Shown piece after piece: positions 16,432-25,193 of a stretch of 43,937 nt of DNA (position 1 is the first letter of the stretch; each line of letters begins with the position of its first letter). Below the pieces are notes generated by a model, which did not search any database, was not told the DNA's origin, and was given only the letters and a program-made list of their open reading frames with translations. This DNA is from JBFEUI01 sp041547565 (lineage in GTDB: Bacteria; Pseudomonadota; Gammaproteobacteria; Thiohalomonadales; Thiohalomonadaceae), in NCBI GenBank assembly GCA_041547565.1, contig JBFEUI010000009.1, positions 1 through 43,937 of the forward strand. Reading direction: 5' to 3'. Position numbers and translations under genes: made by a program.

Positions 16432-17850
16432 TTAAGGCGCCTTAAGGCACTCCCTGGCCCGCTTCGCCGCCGCCGTCACCTGCACCGGCGCGGTACCACC
16501 CAGGTGATTACGTGCGGCAACCGAACCTTCCAGGGTAAGTACCTCGAAGACATCCTCGGCAATCACCCCGCTGAACTGTTGCAGCTCGCCGAGTGCCATT
16601 TCGGCAAGGTCCCGCCCGGTCTCCACGCCCAGCGCCACCGCCTTGCCGACAACCTCGTGGGCATCGCGAAATGGCACGCCCTTGCGCACCAGATAGTCGG
16701 CCAGGTCCGTCGCCGTGGAAAAGCCGCGGCGCGCCGCCTCGCGCATCGCCTCCGGATTCAGGGTGATCTGCGCCATCATGTCCGCATAGACCTTCAAACA
16801 GCCCTTGACGGTATCGATGGTATCGAACAGCGGCTCCTTGTCCTCCTGGTTATCCTTGTTGTAGGCCAGCGGCTGTCCTTTCATCAGCACCAGCAGGCTG
16901 TTGAGATGACCCAGCACGCGGCCGCTCTTGCCACGCACCAGTTCCGGCACATCGGGATTTTTCTTTTGCGGCATGATGGACGAGCCGGTACAGAAGGCAT
17001 CACCCAGGTCCACCCAGTCGAACTGGGCCGAGCTCCACAGCACCAGCTCCTCGGAAAAGCGTGACAGGTGCATCATCAGTAGCGATGCCCAGCTTATGAA
17101 TTCAATGGCGAAATCGCGGTCCGAGACACCGTCGAGCGAATTCCCGCTGATGCGCTCAAAGCCCAGTTCGCGCGCGGTAAACTCCCGGTCGATGGGGTAG
17201 GTGGTGCCGGCCAGCGCGGCGGAGCCGAGCGGCATGGTATTGACCCGCCTGCGGCAGTCGGCCAGCCGCTCGCGGTCACGCTGCAGCATCTCGTTCCACG
17301 CCAGCATGTGGTGGCCGAAGGTGATCGGTTGCGCCGTCTGCAGGTGGGTAAAGCCCGGCATGATGGTCTCGGCCTCGCGCTCGGCCAGATCGATCAGTGC
17401 CGCCTGCAGGCGCAGCAACTCGGGGGCGATAGAATCGATCTCATCGCGCAGGTAAAGCCGCACATCGGTGGCCACCTGGTCGTTGCGCGAACGGCCGGTG
17501 TGCAGTTTTTTCCCCGCATCGCCGATCTTGTCGGTCAGACGACGCTCGATATTCATATGCACATCTTCCAGCGCGATCGACCAGTTGAACTCACCGCGCT
17601 CGATCTCGGCCTCTATCTCGCCAAGCCCCCGGATAATCGCCTCGCGCTCCTGCTCGCTCAGCACGCCGACATGGGCAAGCATCTTTGCATGCGCGATGGA
17701 ACCGGCAATGTCCTGACGGTACATGCGCTGGTCAAAACCGACCGAGGCGCCAAAGGCCTCGACAAAGGCATCGGTCGGCTCGCTGAAGCGACCGGTCCAG
17801 GGTTTTTCGACGGTTTTCTCGTTGCTCATGATTAGATGCTGTGTTGCCAT
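16432..17850 (-). CDS. argH: argininosuccinate lyase
   Basis: ArgH (472 aa) splits argininosuccinate into arginine and fumarate, the last step of arginine synthesis. The fumarase/aspartase signature GSSIMPQKKNPD is intact, along with TGRSRNDQVATD and the HLQTAQPITFGHH region. Starts at 17850 or 17829 (MSNEKTVEKPWTGRF) are both possible; the second matches the usual family N-terminus better. It is divergent from algZ, an order (argH | algZ-algR-hemC-hemD) also found in pseudomonads. Confidence 0.97.
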   Translation of the reverse strand: MATQHLIMSNEKTVEKPWTGRFSEPTDAFVEAFGASVGFDQRMYRQDIAGSIAHAKMLAHVGVLSEQEREAIIRGLGEIEAEIERGEFNWSIALEDVHMNIERRLTDKIGDAGKKLHTGRSRNDQVATDVRLYLRDEIDSIAPELLRLQAALIDLAEREAETIMPGFTHLQTAQPITFGHHMLAWNEMLQRDRERLADCRRRVNTMPLGSAALAGTTYPIDREFTARELGFERISGNSLDGVSDRDFAIEFISWASLLMMHLSRFSEELVLWSSAQFDWVDLGDAFCTGSSIMPQKKNPDVPELVRGKSGRVLGHLNSLLVLMKGQPLAYNKDNQEDKEPLFDTIDTVKGCLKVYADMMAQITLNPEAMREAARRGFSTATDLADYLVRKGVPFRDAHEVVGKAVALGVETGRDLAEMALGELQQFSGVIAEDVFEVLTLEGSVAARNHLGGTAPVQVTAAAKRARECLKAP

Positions 17851-18089
17851 GAAATTTCGCGCAGTATAGCCGATCTGCAGTGTATACCGTAATAACGGGT
17901 GAATGGGTAAGTGGGTGGGTGAGTGGGTGAGTGACGACCATTGTATCTTTTCTATTCACCCATTCACCTATTCGCCAACTCCACACTTCTTTCACCTCCC
18001 TGACCGGACATTCACCGCTTGTCCTGTTTCCCCTACCGCCTGGCGCCCCTGTCTCGTCACGAAATCTCAGGAGGGGTTATTATGTAGGC
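17851..18089. repeat. argH/algZ divergent gap with inverted octamer repeats
   Basis: The left repeat block (17898-17933) reads GGTGAATG, GGTAAGTG, a 4-bp half unit, then GGTGAGTG twice. The right block (17954-17977) reads ATTCACCC, ATTCACCT, ATTCGCCA. The two blocks can pair as a large hairpin around a 20-nt loop. This is the third and largest copy of the octamer family. The rest of the gap, about 110 bp, must hold the algZ promoter, but I could not identify a convincing one. Confidence 0.8.
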
Positions 18090-18092
18090 ATG
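18069..18092 (+). promoter_or_regulatory. Shine-Dalgarno plus start-stop element before algZ
   Basis: AGGAGGGG (18069-18076) is the best ribosome site in this part of the window. At ideal spacing it is followed by an ATG at 18082 that runs straight into TAG (18085-18087). The algZ ATG lies 2 nt further on at 18090, some 13 nt from the ribosome site, which is too far for best use. Ribosomes may start and stop on a one-codon frame, then reinitiate at algZ. Confidence 0.5.
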
Positions 18093-19130
18093 AATACAAG
18101 GACGGACAACGCGAAGCATTGCGACCGGTTATTCCTGCCCAACTTTTGCGGCCTGAACACGGTCTTTGCCGTGGTGGTGCTGTCGGAGCTGTTTGCCATC
18201 ATCCTCACCCTCTCGCGCAACCCCGGCAACCTCTGGTCCGACCTGGCACTGACCTCGCTGTTCATGCAGTGGGCCGGGCTGTCCAGCGCCGCACTGCTGT
18301 GCCTTTCGAGACGAATGCTGTGTCGGCGCAGCAACATCGAGGCGGGCCTGCTCAGTTATCTTCTGCTGCTGCTCGTGGTTCTGTTGCTCAGTGAAATCAG
18401 CTACAGGCTGCTCCCGGGGATTCACGCCGACCACCTCAACTACCTGCTGCGCAATATGGCCATCGGCGCCATCGTCACCGCGCTTGCACTGCGTTATTTT
18501 TACGTCCACTACCAGTGGCGGCGGCGCATGGAGGCCGAGAGCGAGGCACGCATACAGGCCCTGCAGGCACGTATCCGGCCCCACTTCCTATTCAACAGCA
18601 TGAATACCATCGCCAGCCTGATCCGGGCACAACCGCAGGCGGCGGAAGAGGCCGTTGAGGATCTGGCCGACCTGTTTCGCGCCAGCCTGCGCGCCGACCA
18701 GAACATGGTGCCTCTGGAAGATGAACTGTTTCTCACCCGGCGCTATTTGCACATGGAACAGCTGCGCCTCGGCGACAGGCTATCGCTGGAGTGGCAGATA
18801 GGCGGCATCGACCTGCTGACACCGATACCGCCCCTGACCCTGCAGCCGCTGGTCGAAAATGCCGTCTATCACGGTATCGAACCCCTGCCCGGCGGCGGCA
18901 CCATCACCATACGTGGCGAGCAAAACGACGGCCGGCTGGCGCTGCACATCAGCAATCCTGTCGGTCCGAGCAGCCAGCATATCCACCATCCGGGCAATCG
19001 CATGGCACTGGACAACATCCGCCAACGGCTTAGCGCACGCTTTGCTGAGCGGGCCACACTGCACATCGAAGAGAACGACACGACCTATACGGTAAGCATC
19101 AGCCTTCCGCTGCGGGAGGAAACAGCATGA
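18090..19130 (+). CDS. algZ: AlgZ/LytS-type sensor histidine kinase
   Basis: This 346-residue kinase has four hydrophobic segments (about residues 20-135) and then the His_kinase/LytS module. The phospho-acceptor is in IRPHFLFNSMNTIASL (His165), and the ATPase N-box is LQPLVENAVYHGIEP. Such short kinases pair with LytTR regulators; in Pseudomonas AlgZ (FimS) with AlgR controls alginate, pili and virulence. The partner algR overlaps its end by 4 bp. The start at 18090 is the only in-frame ATG before the first membrane segment that avoids the repeat region. Confidence 0.9.
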   Translation: MNTRTDNAKHCDRLFLPNFCGLNTVFAVVVLSELFAIILTLSRNPGNLWSDLALTSLFMQWAGLSSAALLCLSRRMLCRRSNIEAGLLSYLLLLLVVLLLSEISYRLLPGIHADHLNYLLRNMAIGAIVTALALRYFYVHYQWRRRMEAESEARIQALQARIRPHFLFNSMNTIASLIRAQPQAAEEAVEDLADLFRASLRADQNMVPLEDELFLTRRYLHMEQLRLGDRLSLEWQIGGIDLLTPIPPLTLQPLVENAVYHGIEPLPGGGTITIRGEQNDGRLALHISNPVGPSSQHIHHPGNRMALDNIRQRLSARFAERATLHIEENDTTYTVSISLPLREETA

Positions 19131-19858
19131 AGGTAATCGTTGTCGATGACGAGGCCCCGGCACGCGAGCGCCTGGCGCAGCTGCTCTGCGACCTGCCTGA
19201 CACTGAACTGGTCGACAGCGCATCCGATGGCAAGACGGCATTGCAACGTATCCAGCAGCACCAGCCCGATGTGGTGCTGCTCGATATACGCATGCCCGGA
19301 ATGGACGGACTGGAGACCGCACGCCACCTCTCCCGCCTGCCCCGGCCACCCGCCATTATTTTCACTACCGCCTATAGCGAACATGCCCTCGAGGCCTTCG
19401 AGGTCGAGGCGGTGGACTACCTGATGAAGCCCGTGCGCAGGGAACGGCTTGCGAGCGCACTGGGGCGTGCCCGCCGCCTGAGCACATCCCAGCTGCAGGG
19501 TCTGAACGTCTCACGGGAGTCCGTGCGCAGCCACCTGATGACCCGTCACCACGGCAATATCCATCTGATCCCGGTCGAGGAGGTGATCCTGTTTCAGGCC
19601 GATCAGAAGTATGTCACCGCCTATTCCACCGGGGGTGAGGCGCTGCTGGAGGATTCACTCAAATCGCTGGAGGAGGAGTTTGGCGGGCAGTTTTTACGCA
19701 TCCACCGCAGCACTCTCATCGCCACCCGGGCAATCGTGGGCATGGAGCGCGACAGCCGCGGCGGCTACCAGGCCGTGCTCGAAGGCAGTGACAGGCGGCC
19801 CGAGATCAGCCGACGCCATGTCGCCGAGGTGCGGCGCTACCTGAAGGAGAAGGCCTAG
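19127..19858 (+). CDS. algR: AlgR-type LytTR response regulator
   Basis: The regulator (243 aa) combines a receiver domain (phospho-acceptor Asp53 in VVLLDIRMPGMDGLE) with a C-terminal LytTR DNA-binding domain (about 140-240, including ILFQADQKYVTAYS and FLRIHRSTLI). LytTR domains bind direct repeats through beta-strand contacts. A good ribosome site (GAGGAAA) precedes the ATG, which overlaps the algZ stop. The targets are unknown. The adjacent hem genes are a conserved neighbour rather than a proven target. Confidence 0.94.
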   Translation: MKVIVVDDEAPARERLAQLLCDLPDTELVDSASDGKTALQRIQQHQPDVVLLDIRMPGMDGLETARHLSRLPRPPAIIFTTAYSEHALEAFEVEAVDYLMKPVRRERLASALGRARRLSTSQLQGLNVSRESVRSHLMTRHHGNIHLIPVEEVILFQADQKYVTAYSTGGEALLEDSLKSLEEEFGGQFLRIHRSTLIATRAIVGMERDSRGGYQAVLEGSDRRPEISRRHVAEVRRYLKEKA

Positions 19859-20355
19859 GGCGTCTCAGGGCGATTGCGGCGTAGCCGCGCAAGCGCCGTG
19901 TCGATCGCCTCATCGATGTAGCCGCCGTAGAAATCGGGGGTCATCAGCCCCACCATCTTCCCGGCCAGCTGCCGCCCGCGAGAATCGATATAGACCAGGG
20001 TCGGTGTCACGTAAATCTCGTAGCGGCGGGCCAGTTCGCCCGGCTCGATGCTGTCGCCGTTAAAGTCCCTGATCGCCTCGATACTGTCCAGGTCGATTTT
20101 ACGTATCAGTACCTTCTGCTCGTAGTCGCCGCTGCGCACCATCGGTTCGAGGAAATCATCCTCCACGGTATGGCAGAACGGGCAGTGGTCGGCCGAAAAC
20201 ATGAGCAAAATCGGCAATCCCCCGTGCGCGGCCTGGCGCGCCTCGTCGCGCAGGTCGGTGACCTGCCTGATCGTGATTGGCTCCGCCTCCCCGGCCCACA
20301 GCACGCCACTGCCGTGCAGCAGCACCAGGACCAGCAGGATCATGCGCAACAACAT
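19855..20355 (-). CDS. exported thioredoxin-like protein
   Basis: This 166-residue protein starts with a signal peptide (MLLRMILLVLVLLHG to a likely cut near VLWAG) and continues as a thioredoxin fold with the redox motif C58-P-F-C61 and the cis-proline loop YVTPTL. It belongs with the SoxW/Thioredoxin_2 type of periplasmic reductases. It is antisense-convergent with algR (4-bp overlap) and divergent from hemC, so it interrupts the algR-hemC order seen in pseudomonads. A role in periplasmic disulfide reduction or cytochrome maturation is plausible but unproven. Confidence 0.85.
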   Translation of the reverse strand: MLLRMILLVLVLLHGSGVLWAGEAEPITIRQVTDLRDEARQAAHGGLPILLMFSADHCPFCHTVEDDFLEPMVRSGDYEQKVLIRKIDLDSIEAIRDFNGDSIEPGELARRYEIYVTPTLVYIDSRGRQLAGKMVGLMTPDFYGGYIDEAIDTALARLRRNRPETP

Positions 20356-20425
20356 TCGGACTCCTTCTACTCACACACCCCTGATTCCGGCAGCTCGGCA
20401 GGGGAAGAGGCATGACAACATTAAT

Positions 20426-20433
20426 GGTATGAT
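20426..20433 (+). promoter_or_regulatory. possible extended -10 promoter for hemC
   Basis: TATGAT (20428-20433) is preceded by TG plus one base (20425-20427), the extended -10 pattern, about 80 bp before the hemC start. No clear -35 box lies 17 bp upstream. It is the only promoter-like signal I see in this 159-bp divergent gap. Confidence 0.35.
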
Positions 20434-20514
20434 GTGCGAATTATATGCGAAATTAGACCCGACAACGCGATTACGGTTCGCCAATCCGCACCAGCGGCAA
20501 TAACAAGAGACGCC

Positions 20515-21447
20515 ATGAGTACCAAAACAATCCGCATCGCCACCCGCGAAAGCCTGCTTGCCCTGTGGCAGGCGGAGTATGTCGCCACGGCCCTGAAAAA
20601 CGCCCACCCCGGCCTGGAGGTGGAACTGGTCAAGATGAAATCCCAGGGCGACAAGATTCTCGACACCCCCTTGGCCAAGATCGGCGGCAAGGGACTGTTC
20701 GTCAAGGAGCTGGAGGAGGGCATGCTGCGCGGCAGTGCCGACATCGCCGTCCACTCGATGAAAGATGTGCCGATGGAACTGCCCGAGGGTCTGCACCTGC
20801 CGGTCATCTGCCCCCGAGAAGACCCGCGTGACGCCTTTGTCTCCAACAGCTGCAGCAACTTTGACGAGTTGCCGCAGGGCGCCGTGGTCGGCACCTCCAG
20901 TCTGCGCCGTCAGGCCCAGCTGCTTATGAAGCGGCCCGATCTGACCATCAAGTTCCTGCGCGGCAACGTCCAGACAAGACTGCGCAAACTCGATGACGGG
21001 GAGTACGACGCCATTATCCTCGCCAGCGCCGGTCTCAAGCGCCTGGAGCTGGGCGAGCGTATCACGCAGACCCTCGACATCGATATCATCCTGCCCGCCG
21101 TCGGCCAGGGCGCGGTCGGCATCGAGACCCGCGCCGATGACGATGAGGTCAACCTGCTGCTAGCGCCGCTGAACGACCCCAGGACACAGGCCCGCGTGCT
21201 GGCCGAGCGCGCCATGAACCGCACCCTCGAGGGCGGTTGCCAGGTCCCGATCGCCGGCTATGCCGAACTGGATCACGGCGTGATCGTACTGCAGGGCCTG
21301 GTCGGCAGTGTCGACGGCAAACGCATCGTGCGTGGCAATGTCAGCGGCTACCCGGAAAATGCCGAGGAGCTGGGCACCGCGCTGGGCGAAGACCTGCTTG
21401 CCCGCGGCGCCGACGAGATCCTCGCCGAGGTCTATGCCAGCTCTTGA
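20515..21447 (+). CDS. hemC: hydroxymethylbilane synthase (porphobilinogen deaminase)
   Basis: HemC (310 aa) joins four porphobilinogens into hydroxymethylbilane. Signature parts are IATRESLLALWQ at the N-terminus, GTSSLRRQAQL, and LEGGCQVPIAGYA with Cys242, which carries the dipyrromethane cofactor. The start at 20515 has AAGAGA at proper spacing and gives the normal family N-terminus. It overlaps hemD by 14 bp, and the four genes hemC-hemD-hemX-hemY form a tightly packed operon. Confidence 0.97.
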   Translation: MSTKTIRIATRESLLALWQAEYVATALKNAHPGLEVELVKMKSQGDKILDTPLAKIGGKGLFVKELEEGMLRGSADIAVHSMKDVPMELPEGLHLPVICPREDPRDAFVSNSCSNFDELPQGAVVGTSSLRRQAQLLMKRPDLTIKFLRGNVQTRLRKLDDGEYDAIILASAGLKRLELGERITQTLDIDIILPAVGQGAVGIETRADDDEVNLLLAPLNDPRTQARVLAERAMNRTLEGGCQVPIAGYAELDHGVIVLQGLVGSVDGKRIVRGNVSGYPENAEELGTALGEDLLARGADEILAEVYASS

Positions 21448-22189
21448 TGGCGCGCGGGTCCTCGTTACCCGCCCCGCCCATCAGGCCGGCCCGCTGTGTG
21501 AACTGATCGCACAGGCAGGCGGAAAGGCCGTTGCCTATCCGGTACTGGCCATTGCCGGCCCACAGTCACCACACGCCGTACGCGATACGGTAAAACGGCT
21601 CGGACACTACCATATCGCCATCTTTGTCAGTCCCAACGCCGTCGCCTATGGCCTGGATTTCATGCAGGAGAGCGGCCCGCTGCCGGCGGGCCTCATACTC
21701 GCCTGCGTCGGCAAGGGCAGTGCCGATAAACTCCAGGCCCATCTCGGCCGCCCCCCCGATGTCGTGCCACAGGGGCGTTTTGACAGCGAAACACTGCTTG
21801 CCCACCCGGCACTGCAGGGGGTAAAGGACACAAGGATACTTATCGTGCGCGGTGACGGTGGCCGCGAAATGTTGGCACAGACGCTAAGACGACGCGGTGC
21901 ACAGGTCGACTACCTGGAGGTGTATCGGCGCACCCTGCCCGAGCCCGTTCCCCCCTGGCCGCAACCGATCGACATCATTACCCTTACCAGCAGTGAGGGA
22001 CTGAAAAACCTTTACCGCATGGCCGGAGCCGAACACCGGCAGCAACTGCTCAGCCTCCCCCTCGTCGTCGTCAGTCAACGCACGGCGGCACTGGCGCGGG
22101 AGCTTGGATTCAGGCAAGCTGTGACGGTTGCCGACAATGCAAGCGACCAGGCCCTGCTCGAGGCAGTAGCAAGGAACATTCATGACTGA
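21434..22189 (+). CDS. hemD: uroporphyrinogen-III synthase
   Basis: HemD (252 aa) closes and inverts hydroxymethylbilane to uroporphyrinogen III. The protein is poorly conserved as usual but shows VLVTRPAHQAGPLCELIAQAG at the start, FVSPNAVAYGL, a VDYLEVYRRTLP segment and TLTSSEGLKNL, all typical. The start at 21434 gives MPALDGARVLVTRP, the standard N-terminus, and overlaps the hemC end by 14 bp. The hemX start overlaps its end by 8 bp. Confidence 0.93.
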   Translation: MPALDGARVLVTRPAHQAGPLCELIAQAGGKAVAYPVLAIAGPQSPHAVRDTVKRLGHYHIAIFVSPNAVAYGLDFMQESGPLPAGLILACVGKGSADKLQAHLGRPPDVVPQGRFDSETLLAHPALQGVKDTRILIVRGDGGREMLAQTLRRRGAQVDYLEVYRRTLPEPVPPWPQPIDIITLTSSEGLKNLYRMAGAEHRQQLLSLPLVVVSQRTAALARELGFRQAVTVADNASDQALLEAVARNIHD

Positions 22190-23333
22190 GACAGCCGACG
22201 ACAAGACAAAGGAAACGGGCGATAACAAGACGCCGGACAAGGTTGCCGACACGCCGGCCAGAAAGGCGCAAAAGAAGCCCCCGGCAAAGAAGCAAACCAG
22301 CGCCGGGGCCAAGCCTGCACAGGGCGGACACCGTGCCGCCACGGCACTCGCCACACTGGCCTTACTTGCCGCCGTTGCCACGGCCGCCGCGGGCTACTGG
22401 CTGTGGCAACAATACACGCAGTTGCAGCATACCCAGCAACGGCGCATCGCCGGTCTCGAATCTACCATCGCCACCCTGCGCGAGGAGAACAACCGCCGGT
22501 TAACCGCACAGCAACAGGCCGGCGAACAGCGCGGCAGCCAGCTGGCAGAGCGACAGCAGCAGTTCGAGCGCCAACTCGGCAATCTCGACAGTGCCCTGCA
22601 GGCACTGCATGGACAGTTGGGGCGTGACAGCGATGACTGGGTGCTGGCTGAAATCGAATACCTGCTCACGGTGGCCAACCACCGCCTGCAGCTGACCCGA
22701 GACAGCGCCACCGCCCTCTCCGCACTGGAGGCGGCAGACCAGCGCCTCAGCGTACTGGCCAACCCGTCGTACCTGCCGGTGCGCGAGCAACTGGTCGAGG
22801 AGATACAGGCGCTGCGCCGCTTCGGCCAGCAGGATCAGGCCCGTCTGGCGCTGGAACTTGGCGGGCTGATCAGGGCCGTGGACACACTGTCACTGCAGGG
22901 GGTCTCCAGCCCGAAGCCCGACACGGACAACACGGCAACCGCCAGCGTCGAGACCGCACCCGCATGGCAACAGGCTCTCGACACCGCCTGGACGTCTCTC
23001 AAGGGACTGGTGACCATTCGCCATGGGGCCGAGGCCACCCGCCCCCTGATGGCACCGGATCAAAGACGCTTTCTGCGCCTGAACCTGCAGCTGAAACTCG
23101 AAACGGCCCGCCTTGCACTGCTGCAAGGACATCGCACCACCTACACCGAAGCGTTGCAGGAGAGCGCCGACTGGCTGCACACCTACTTTGTGCCCAGTGA
23201 CGAGGCCACCGCCAGCTTTCTGGCCACCGTTGAGCGGCTTGCAGCCATAGACATCACGCCCGAGCTACCCGATATCAGCCGCTCACTGCACCAGCTGCGC
23301 ACCATCCAGCGACAGCAGGATGGCACCTCATGA
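22182..23333 (+). CDS. hemX: HemX-like membrane protein of the hem operon
   Basis: This 383-residue protein has a charged Lys/Thr/Ala-rich cytoplasmic N-terminus (about 1-50). One membrane segment follows (about 52-72, LATLALLAAVATAAAG), then a long Gln/Arg-rich coiled coil (about 75-140) and a helical periplasmic domain. It matches HemX, annotated in databases as a uroporphyrinogen-III C-methyltransferase although it lacks methyltransferase motifs. A scaffold or regulatory role with HemY is likely. It overlaps hemD by 8 bp and hemY by 4 bp (ATGA). Confidence 0.9.
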   Translation: MTETADDKTKETGDNKTPDKVADTPARKAQKKPPAKKQTSAGAKPAQGGHRAATALATLALLAAVATAAAGYWLWQQYTQLQHTQQRRIAGLESTIATLREENNRRLTAQQQAGEQRGSQLAERQQQFERQLGNLDSALQALHGQLGRDSDDWVLAEIEYLLTVANHRLQLTRDSATALSALEAADQRLSVLANPSYLPVREQLVEEIQALRRFGQQDQARLALELGGLIRAVDTLSLQGVSSPKPDTDNTATASVETAPAWQQALDTAWTSLKGLVTIRHGAEATRPLMAPDQRRFLRLNLQLKLETARLALLQGHRTTYTEALQESADWLHTYFVPSDEATASFLATVERLAAIDITPELPDISRSLHQLRTIQRQQDGTS

Positions 23334-24568
23334 GACTACTGCTGCTCTCGCTGCTGGTGTTGTTGGCTGCCGCAGGCCTGGCCCTGGCCGCCCGGCAGGA
23401 TCCGGGGTATGTTCTCATCACCCTCCATGGCTGGAGCGTTGAAACCAGTTTCACCTTCTTTGCCGTCGTGCTGCTGACCGCCTTTGTGCTGTTCGACGTT
23501 TTGCTGCGCTCCCTGCTCAGAACCTGGACCTTCCCCCAGCGACTGTCACGCTGGCATCAGAAGCGTCGCAGCCTGCGTGCCCGCCGCGCCACCCAACGCG
23601 GGCTGCTGGCACTGGCTGAGGGGCACTGGTCCAGCGCGGAGAAGTCGTTGAGCAGATATGCCGACGAGAGCGAACTGCCGCTGTTGAACTACCTTGCCGC
23701 CGCACGCGCAGCACAGAAACAGGGTGCGGACAACCGGCGTGATCATTACCTCTCCGAGGCCCACCACAGCATGCCCGATGCCGAACTGGCTGTGGGGCTG
23801 ACACAGGCCGATGTACAGCTTTCCCATGGTCAGCTTGAGCAGGCACTGGCCACCCTGATGCACCTGCGCAGCATTGCACCCCGGCATCAGTACGTGCTCT
23901 ACCTGCTCAAGCGCCTGTATGAAAAACTGGCCGCCTGGGATGACCTGCAGGCCCTGTTGCCCGAGCTGAAAAAACAGAAGGTGCTCGACAGCAAGCAGCT
24001 GAAACAGCTTGAAATCACTGTCCACCAGCAGCGTATCGAACAGTCTGGAAAAGCCCGCGACAACAAGCGGCTTACTGCCTACTGGGATGAGATACCCCGC
24101 GCACTGCACCGTGAACCCGTGCTGGTCGGCTGCTACGCCCGGCATTTACTCGCTCTTGGTGAGATGCAGCGGGCCGAACAGGTGTTGCGCGAAGCACTGC
24201 AGCAGCACTTCGATGTCACCCTGGTGCGTCTGTACGGCCAGGTCACCGGCAGCGAACCGGCGCAACAGCTCAGTCAGGCGGAGTCATGGCTCACGGCACA
24301 TGCCCAGAATGCGGAACTGCTGCTCGCCCTCGGGCGGCTGGCACTGAAGAATGAACTATGGGGCAAGGCGCGCTCCTATCTCGAGGCCAGCCTGGGCATC
24401 GAGAGCCGCGCGGAGACCTGCTGCGAGCTGGGCAACCTGCTTAAACAGCTGGGTGAAGAGGAGTCGGCTGCCGAGTATTACCGCAGGGGACTGGAGGCGA
24501 CGGTGGGCGATGCGTGCACCCGCTTCAAGGTTCAGGCGGACAGGTCGGTCAAGAAGATATCGGGCTGA
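23330..24568 (+). CDS. hemY: HemY protein, membrane-anchored TPR protein
   Basis: HemY (412 aa) begins with two hydrophobic segments (about 2-20 and 40-62), the HemY_N module, containing DPGYVLITLHGWSVETS. It continues as a TPR-like helical repeat domain. This proteobacterial HemY is unrelated to the Bacillus protoporphyrinogen oxidase of the same name; it is thought to assist tetrapyrrole synthesis. It ends the hem operon, 3 bp from the convergent RRM-like gene. Confidence 0.92.
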   Translation: MRLLLLSLLVLLAAAGLALAARQDPGYVLITLHGWSVETSFTFFAVVLLTAFVLFDVLLRSLLRTWTFPQRLSRWHQKRRSLRARRATQRGLLALAEGHWSSAEKSLSRYADESELPLLNYLAAARAAQKQGADNRRDHYLSEAHHSMPDAELAVGLTQADVQLSHGQLEQALATLMHLRSIAPRHQYVLYLLKRLYEKLAAWDDLQALLPELKKQKVLDSKQLKQLEITVHQQRIEQSGKARDNKRLTAYWDEIPRALHREPVLVGCYARHLLALGEMQRAEQVLREALQQHFDVTLVRLYGQVTGSEPAQQLSQAESWLTAHAQNAELLLALGRLALKNELWGKARSYLEASLGIESRAETCCELGNLLKQLGEEESAAEYYRRGLEATVGDACTRFKVQADRSVKKISG

Positions 24569-24571
24569 TAT

Positions 24572-24994
24572 TCAGCTCGATTTTAGCACCGTGCCTCTGG
24601 CCGTTTCCACGGCCAGAATACCCGACAGACTGTCCACCCCCTCACTGCCGGCCCGCAACAGATTTTTGCGGCGTTCTATTTTACGCCGATCGGGGCCACG
24701 CCAGGGTATATCGCGCCAGTTCAGCGCCCGCCGTTCATTCTGGTATGAGCGGTGAACATACTGACGCACGGTAACAGGCTCGCCCAGCAGTTTTTTCTGG
24801 TTGAATTTTTTGATCGCCTTGGTGGCGTGCTTGGGCTGTTCAAAACTTATCAGGCCGTAGCGCAGCCGTGATCCGTTGGCATAGCGCATCTCCTTGATAC
24901 GGAATATCCCCTTGTTTGCAAGCCCTTTTACAAAGGATTGTAAATCGGCCACCTCCGCTTCATCCGGAAGCGCGAACACAATCACATCAATCAT
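24572..24994 (-). CDS. RRM-like RNA-binding protein with conserved basic tail (paralog A)
   Basis: This 140-residue protein looks like one RNA recognition motif. An RNP2-like strand VIVFAL (residues 4-9) and an RNP1-like strand LRYGLISF (44-51) are followed by a helix HATKAIKKFNQKKLLG. After the fold comes RQYVHRSYQNERRALNWRD, then PWRGPDRRKIERRK, a strongly basic block (about 77-110). A second gene at 42389-42817 shares this layout, and the block is the most conserved part. The RRM call is by pattern only. It converges on hemY with a 3-bp gap. The target RNA or partner is unknown. Confidence 0.7.
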   Translation of the reverse strand: MIDVIVFALPDEAEVADLQSFVKGLANKGIFRIKEMRYANGSRLRYGLISFEQPKHATKAIKKFNQKKLLGEPVTVRQYVHRSYQNERRALNWRDIPWRGPDRRKIERRKNLLRAGSEGVDSLSGILAVETARGTVLKSS

Positions 24995-25018
24995 ACCGAC
25001 CGTCCCGGAACACGTGCA

Positions 25019-25193
25019 TCACACAATCGTGCGGCATGGTAATATGAACATTGGTGGTTGAATATAGGCAAACTGCGTAAAACAGCATCGAACGGCAACA
25101 AAACACCGCCATCATTCACAAACTTGCCATCAATAGATAACAAGCCCGGCAGGCAGGCCGGAACACGCCTGCATACCGGGCGGGCAGGGGAAG
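25019..25193 (-). terminator. possible terminator after the AscD-like gene (stem at 25144-25181)
   Basis: The 199-bp gap between the RRM-like gene and the AscD-like gene has no gene. On the minus strand, just after the AscD-like stop, GCCCGG (25144-25149) and CCGGGC (25176-25181) enclose an inner CAGGC/GCCTG stem. TTGTTATCTATT follows, a weak T-rich tail. It could terminate the AscD-like message imperfectly. Confidence 0.4.

Noticed and set aside
16180..17064. A 294-residue plus-strand open frame
   Set aside because: It runs antisense to argH and the frameshifted gene, with low-complexity His/Arg/Gln-rich composition and no motif.
17931..18089. N-terminal extension of algZ by 53 residues
   Set aside because: The extension would translate the octamer repeat and has no ribosome site. 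AlgZ-type kinases start just before the first membrane segment.
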